From contig CAMLNB010000193.1 in the NCBI GenBank assembly GCA_946481205.1, positions 1 through 6,722 on the forward strand: a stretch of DNA of 6,722 nucleotides. Direction: 5' to 3'. Positions 4,884-6,722 of this stretch are shown here, one piece after another; position 1 is the first letter of the stretch, and the number at the start of each line of letters is the position of its first letter. This DNA comes from an uncultured Kangiella sp. (GTDB lineage Bacteria; Pseudomonadota; Gammaproteobacteria; Enterobacterales; DSM-103792). The position numbers were made by a program, and so were the translations under genes. The notes under the pieces were generated by a model. The model did no database searches. It saw only the letters and a program-made list of their open reading frames with translations, and was not told the origin of the DNA.

Positions 4884-6416
4884 TTAGTGGAAGCTGGGCA
4901 ACAGACTGCTTGGCACCAAATCATTCAGGCCACCATTGACCAGCCGCGTTGCGGCGGCGATATCCGGTGCGAAGTAACGATCTTTTTCATAGAACGGCAC
5001 TTCAGCGCGCAAGCGCGCGTGCGCTTTCAGCAATTCCGACGAGGTTTGCAGCGGCGCCCGGAAATCAACGCCCTGCGCCGCGGCGAGCAATTCCACCGCG
5101 ACGACACCAGCGGTGTTCTGGCTCATGTCGTGCAGACGGCGAGCGGCGAAAGTCGCCATCGAAACGTGATCTTCCTGATTGGCCGAGGTCGGCAGGCTGT
5201 CGACCGACGCCGGGTGGGCGAAGGTCTTGTTTTCGCTGGCGAGGGCGGCGGCAGTGACTTGCGCGATCATGAAGCCGCTGTTGACGCCGCCATCTTTGAC
5301 GAGGAACGGCGGCAAGCCGGACAGGTGTTTGTCCATCAGCAGTGCAACGCGGCGCTCGCTCAGCGCGCCGATTTCGGCGATGACAATTGCCAGTAAATCG
5401 GAAGCCATCGCGACCGGCTCGGCGTGGAAATTGCCGCCGGACAGAATGTCGCCGTCATCGGCAAACACCAACGGGTTGTCCGAGACCGCGTTCGCTTCGG
5501 TCAGCAGCACCGAGGCGGCAAAGCGCAGGTGATCGAGCGCGGCACCCATCACTTGCGGCTGGCAGCGCAACGAGTACGGGTCTTGCACCTTGCTGCAGTC
5601 TTCGTGCGAGGCGCGAATGGCCGAGCCTTGCAGCAGTGCGCGATAGGCAGCGGCGACTTCGCGCTGACCGGCGTGGCCGCGGACCGCGTGAATGCGATCA
5701 TCGAACGGCACGTCCGAGCCCATTGCGGCATCGACCGACAGCGCGCCGGCAACAACGGCGGATGCAAACACATCTTCGGCTTCAAACAGGCCAGCGAGCG
5801 CCAATGCAGTCGAACACTGGGTGCCGTTCAGCAGTGCCAAGCCTTCCTTTGGACCGAGGGCAATTGGTTCCAGTCCGGCGACCGCGAGTGCACGCTCAGC
5901 ACTCATCCGTTCGCCTTCGTACGTCACTTCGCCAACGCCGATCATCGCGGCGCTCATGTGCGCCAGCGGCGCCAAATCACCGGATGCACCGACCGAACCT
6001 TTCTCCGGAATGATCGGATAAATCTGTTCGTTCAGCATCGCAACCAGCAGGTTGATCGTTTCCCGCTTGACGCCGGAATGGCCGCGCGCCAGCGACGACA
6101 ACTTCAGCACCATCAGCAGGCGCACAACTTCCGGTCGAATCGCTTCACCAACACCAACCGCATGCGACAGCACCAGCGACTCCTGCAACAGCGCCAGTTT
6201 GTCGGACGGGATACGGGTCGAGGCGAGCAGACCGAAACCGGTGTTGATGCCATAAACGGTCTGATTTTCGCGAATGATCTTCGCCACCGTTTCAGCTGAT
6301 GCGTCGATGGCCGGGTAGCAGGCCGGATCAAGCGTGATCTCGTGATGGCCTTTGAACAGCGCGCGCAGGTTGGCGAGCGTCAGCTTGCCGGGATGCAGAG
6401 TGAATTTCTTGCTCAT
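4884..6416 (-). CDS. hutH: Histidine ammonia-lyase (histidase)
   Basis: The 510-residue cytoplasmic enzyme removes ammonia from L-histidine to give trans-urocanate, the first step of histidine degradation (EC 4.3.1.3). Its length fits the bacterial family. The internal Ala144-Ser145-Gly146, within [16 protein letters not shown], cyclises to the MIO electrophile. Other family landmarks are YGINTGFG (55-62), LLNGTQ (195-200), [11 protein letters not shown] (278-288), SDNPLVF (312-318), [10 protein letters not shown] (327-336) and QEDHVSM (414-420). All are intact. The ATG at 6416 is chosen because [14 protein letters not shown] fits the family N-terminus; the ribosome-binding site is weak (AGAG about nine bases upstream). 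It lies 106 bases downstream of hutU in the same orientation, so the two should share a transcript, with a REP pair between them. No hut operator or promoter is visible in the window. Confidence 0.98.
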   Translation of the reverse strand: MSKKFTLHPGKLTLANLRALFKGHHEITLDPACYPAIDASAETVAKIIRENQTVYGINTGFGLLASTRIPSDKLALLQESLVLSHAVGVGEAIRPEVVRLLMVLKLSSLARGHSGVKRETINLLVAMLNEQIYPIIPEKGSVGASGDLAPLAHMSAAMIGVGEVTYEGERMSAERALAVAGLEPIALGPKEGLALLNGTQCSTALALAGLFEAEDVFASAVVAGALSVDAAMGSDVPFDDRIHAVRGHAGQREVAAAYRALLQGSAIRASHEDCSKVQDPYSLRCQPQVMGAALDHLRFAASVLLTEANAVSDNPLVFADDGDILSGGNFHAEPVAMASDLLAIVIAEIGALSERRVALLMDKHLSGLPPFLVKDGGVNSGFMIAQVTAAALASENKTFAHPASVDSLPTSANQEDHVSMATFAARRLHDMSQNTAGVVAVELLAAAQGVDFRAPLQTSSELLKAHARLRAEVPFYEKDRYFAPDIAAATRLVNGGLNDLVPSSLLPSFH

Positions 6417-6443
6417 GTCGGTTATCTCTAAGGAATTGCTGTT

Positions 6444-6510
6444 GTGGGGGCGGCTTTAGCTGCGACATTGGTCTGAACGAACAGACCATCGCGGCTAAAG
6501 CCGCTCCCAC
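6444..6510. repeat. Inverted REP pair (REPIN) between hutU and hutH
   Basis: Two inverted copies of a REP sequence, 6444-6475 and 6482-6510, flank a six-base spacer. Each starts with GTGGG(A/G)GC and contains the hairpin GCGGC-TTTA-GC(C/T)GC. The arms also share TGGTCTG next to the centre; the left arm carries three extra bases (CAT). GTGGGAGC followed by a GCGGCTTTAGCCGC stem is a REP type seen in Pseudomonas and relatives, normally mobilised in trans by a RAYT transposase; none is in the window. In the hut mRNA it would form a long stem 27 bases upstream of hutH and could affect mRNA stability or the relative output of the two genes. Confidence 0.88.
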
Positions 6511-6522
6511 CGGTTCTTTCAA

Positions 6523-6722
6523 TTAGCCGGTGATCATCGGCAGGTTCAGGCCCTTCGCTTTCGCGCAATTCACGGCGATGTCATAGCCGGCATCGGCGTG
6601 ACGCATAACGCCGGTGCCCGGGTCGTTCCAGAGCACGCGACCGACGCGCTTGGCAGCATCGTCCGAGCCATCACAAACAATCACGACGCCGCTGTGCTGC
6701 GAGAAGCCCATGCCAACGCCGC
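6523..6722 (-). CDS. hutU: Urocanate hydratase (urocanase), C-terminal part (starts outside the window)
   Basis: The last 65 codons and the stop of hutU are present; the 5' part lies beyond the window. The visible sequence [18 protein letters not shown], then [20 protein letters not shown] and [13 protein letters not shown] is the highly conserved C-terminus of urocanase. This NAD+-dependent cytoplasmic enzyme hydrates urocanate to imidazolone propionate (EC 4.2.1.49), the step after histidase. The gene order hutU-hutH is common in gammaproteobacteria. No frameshift or stop interrupts the part seen. Confidence 0.96.
   Translation of the reverse strand, partial: GVGMGFSQHSGVVIVCDGSDDAAKRVGRVLWNDPGTGVMRHADAGYDIAVNCAKAKGLNLPMITG

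Noticed and set aside
4380..4924. Overlapping open frames across the repeat array on both strands, with peptide repeats such as GMPHIPVG
   Set aside because: The period is 50 bases, so each copy shifts frame and the same peptides appear in several frames; they have no family resemblance or ribosome sites. This is repeat DNA, not protein coding.
5424..6299. Long plus-strand open frame antisense to hutH
   Set aside because: It lies wholly within an intact, well-conserved hutH and has antisense-type composition without a family pattern or ribosome site.

Overview
The window reads as a GC-rich gammaproteobacterial chromosome segment. The evidence is a CecR/Ybh-type TetR-HlyD-ABC cluster, a hutU-hutH pair, and an inverted pair of the GTGGGAGC...GCGGCTTTAGCCGC type of REP sequence familiar from Pseudomonas and relatives. 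I cannot name the genus. All recognised genes lie on the minus strand.

Positions 1-4083 hold a compact minus-strand cluster, in transcription order: a TetR-family repressor (4083-3403), an HlyD-type periplasmic adaptor with a lipoprotein signal (3391-2426), an ABC ATPase (2429-1434), an ABC-2 permease (1437-289) and the first 80 codons of a GNAT acetyltransferase (242-1, running off the window). The TetR stop codon is embedded in the HlyD Shine-Dalgarno, and HlyD/ATPase and ATPase/permease overlap by 4 bases, so the first four genes are one operon. It resembles E. coli cecR-ybhGFSR, but with a single-domain ATPase and one permease. The product is probably a drug or xenobiotic exporter repressed by the TetR protein, which has two candidate operator palindromes upstream. 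A hairpin that could cover the acetyltransferase ribosome-binding site separates the permease from that gene.

Positions 4084-4883 contain no convincing protein gene but are dense in structure. There is an AT-rich palindrome touching the TetR start, a second palindrome further out, and a strongly G/T-skewed plus-strand stretch ending in a good intrinsic terminator (a possible small RNA). Next come a C(UUCG)G hairpin, a strong bidirectional terminator, and then four tandem 50-bp repeats. Each repeat, read on the plus strand, folds into two hairpins that display GGA in the loop. The first hairpin contains the ten-base core ACARGGAUGU of the published CsrA-binding consensus. This array is the most unusual thing in the window: it looks like a compact CsrA/RsmA decoy. 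No plus-strand promoter is obvious, however, and on the minus strand it would simply be the 3' untranslated end of the hut mRNA.

Positions 4884-6722 carry hutH (histidine ammonia-lyase) and the 3' end of hutU (urocanase), the first two steps of histidine degradation to glutamate, with a REP pair (REPIN) between them.
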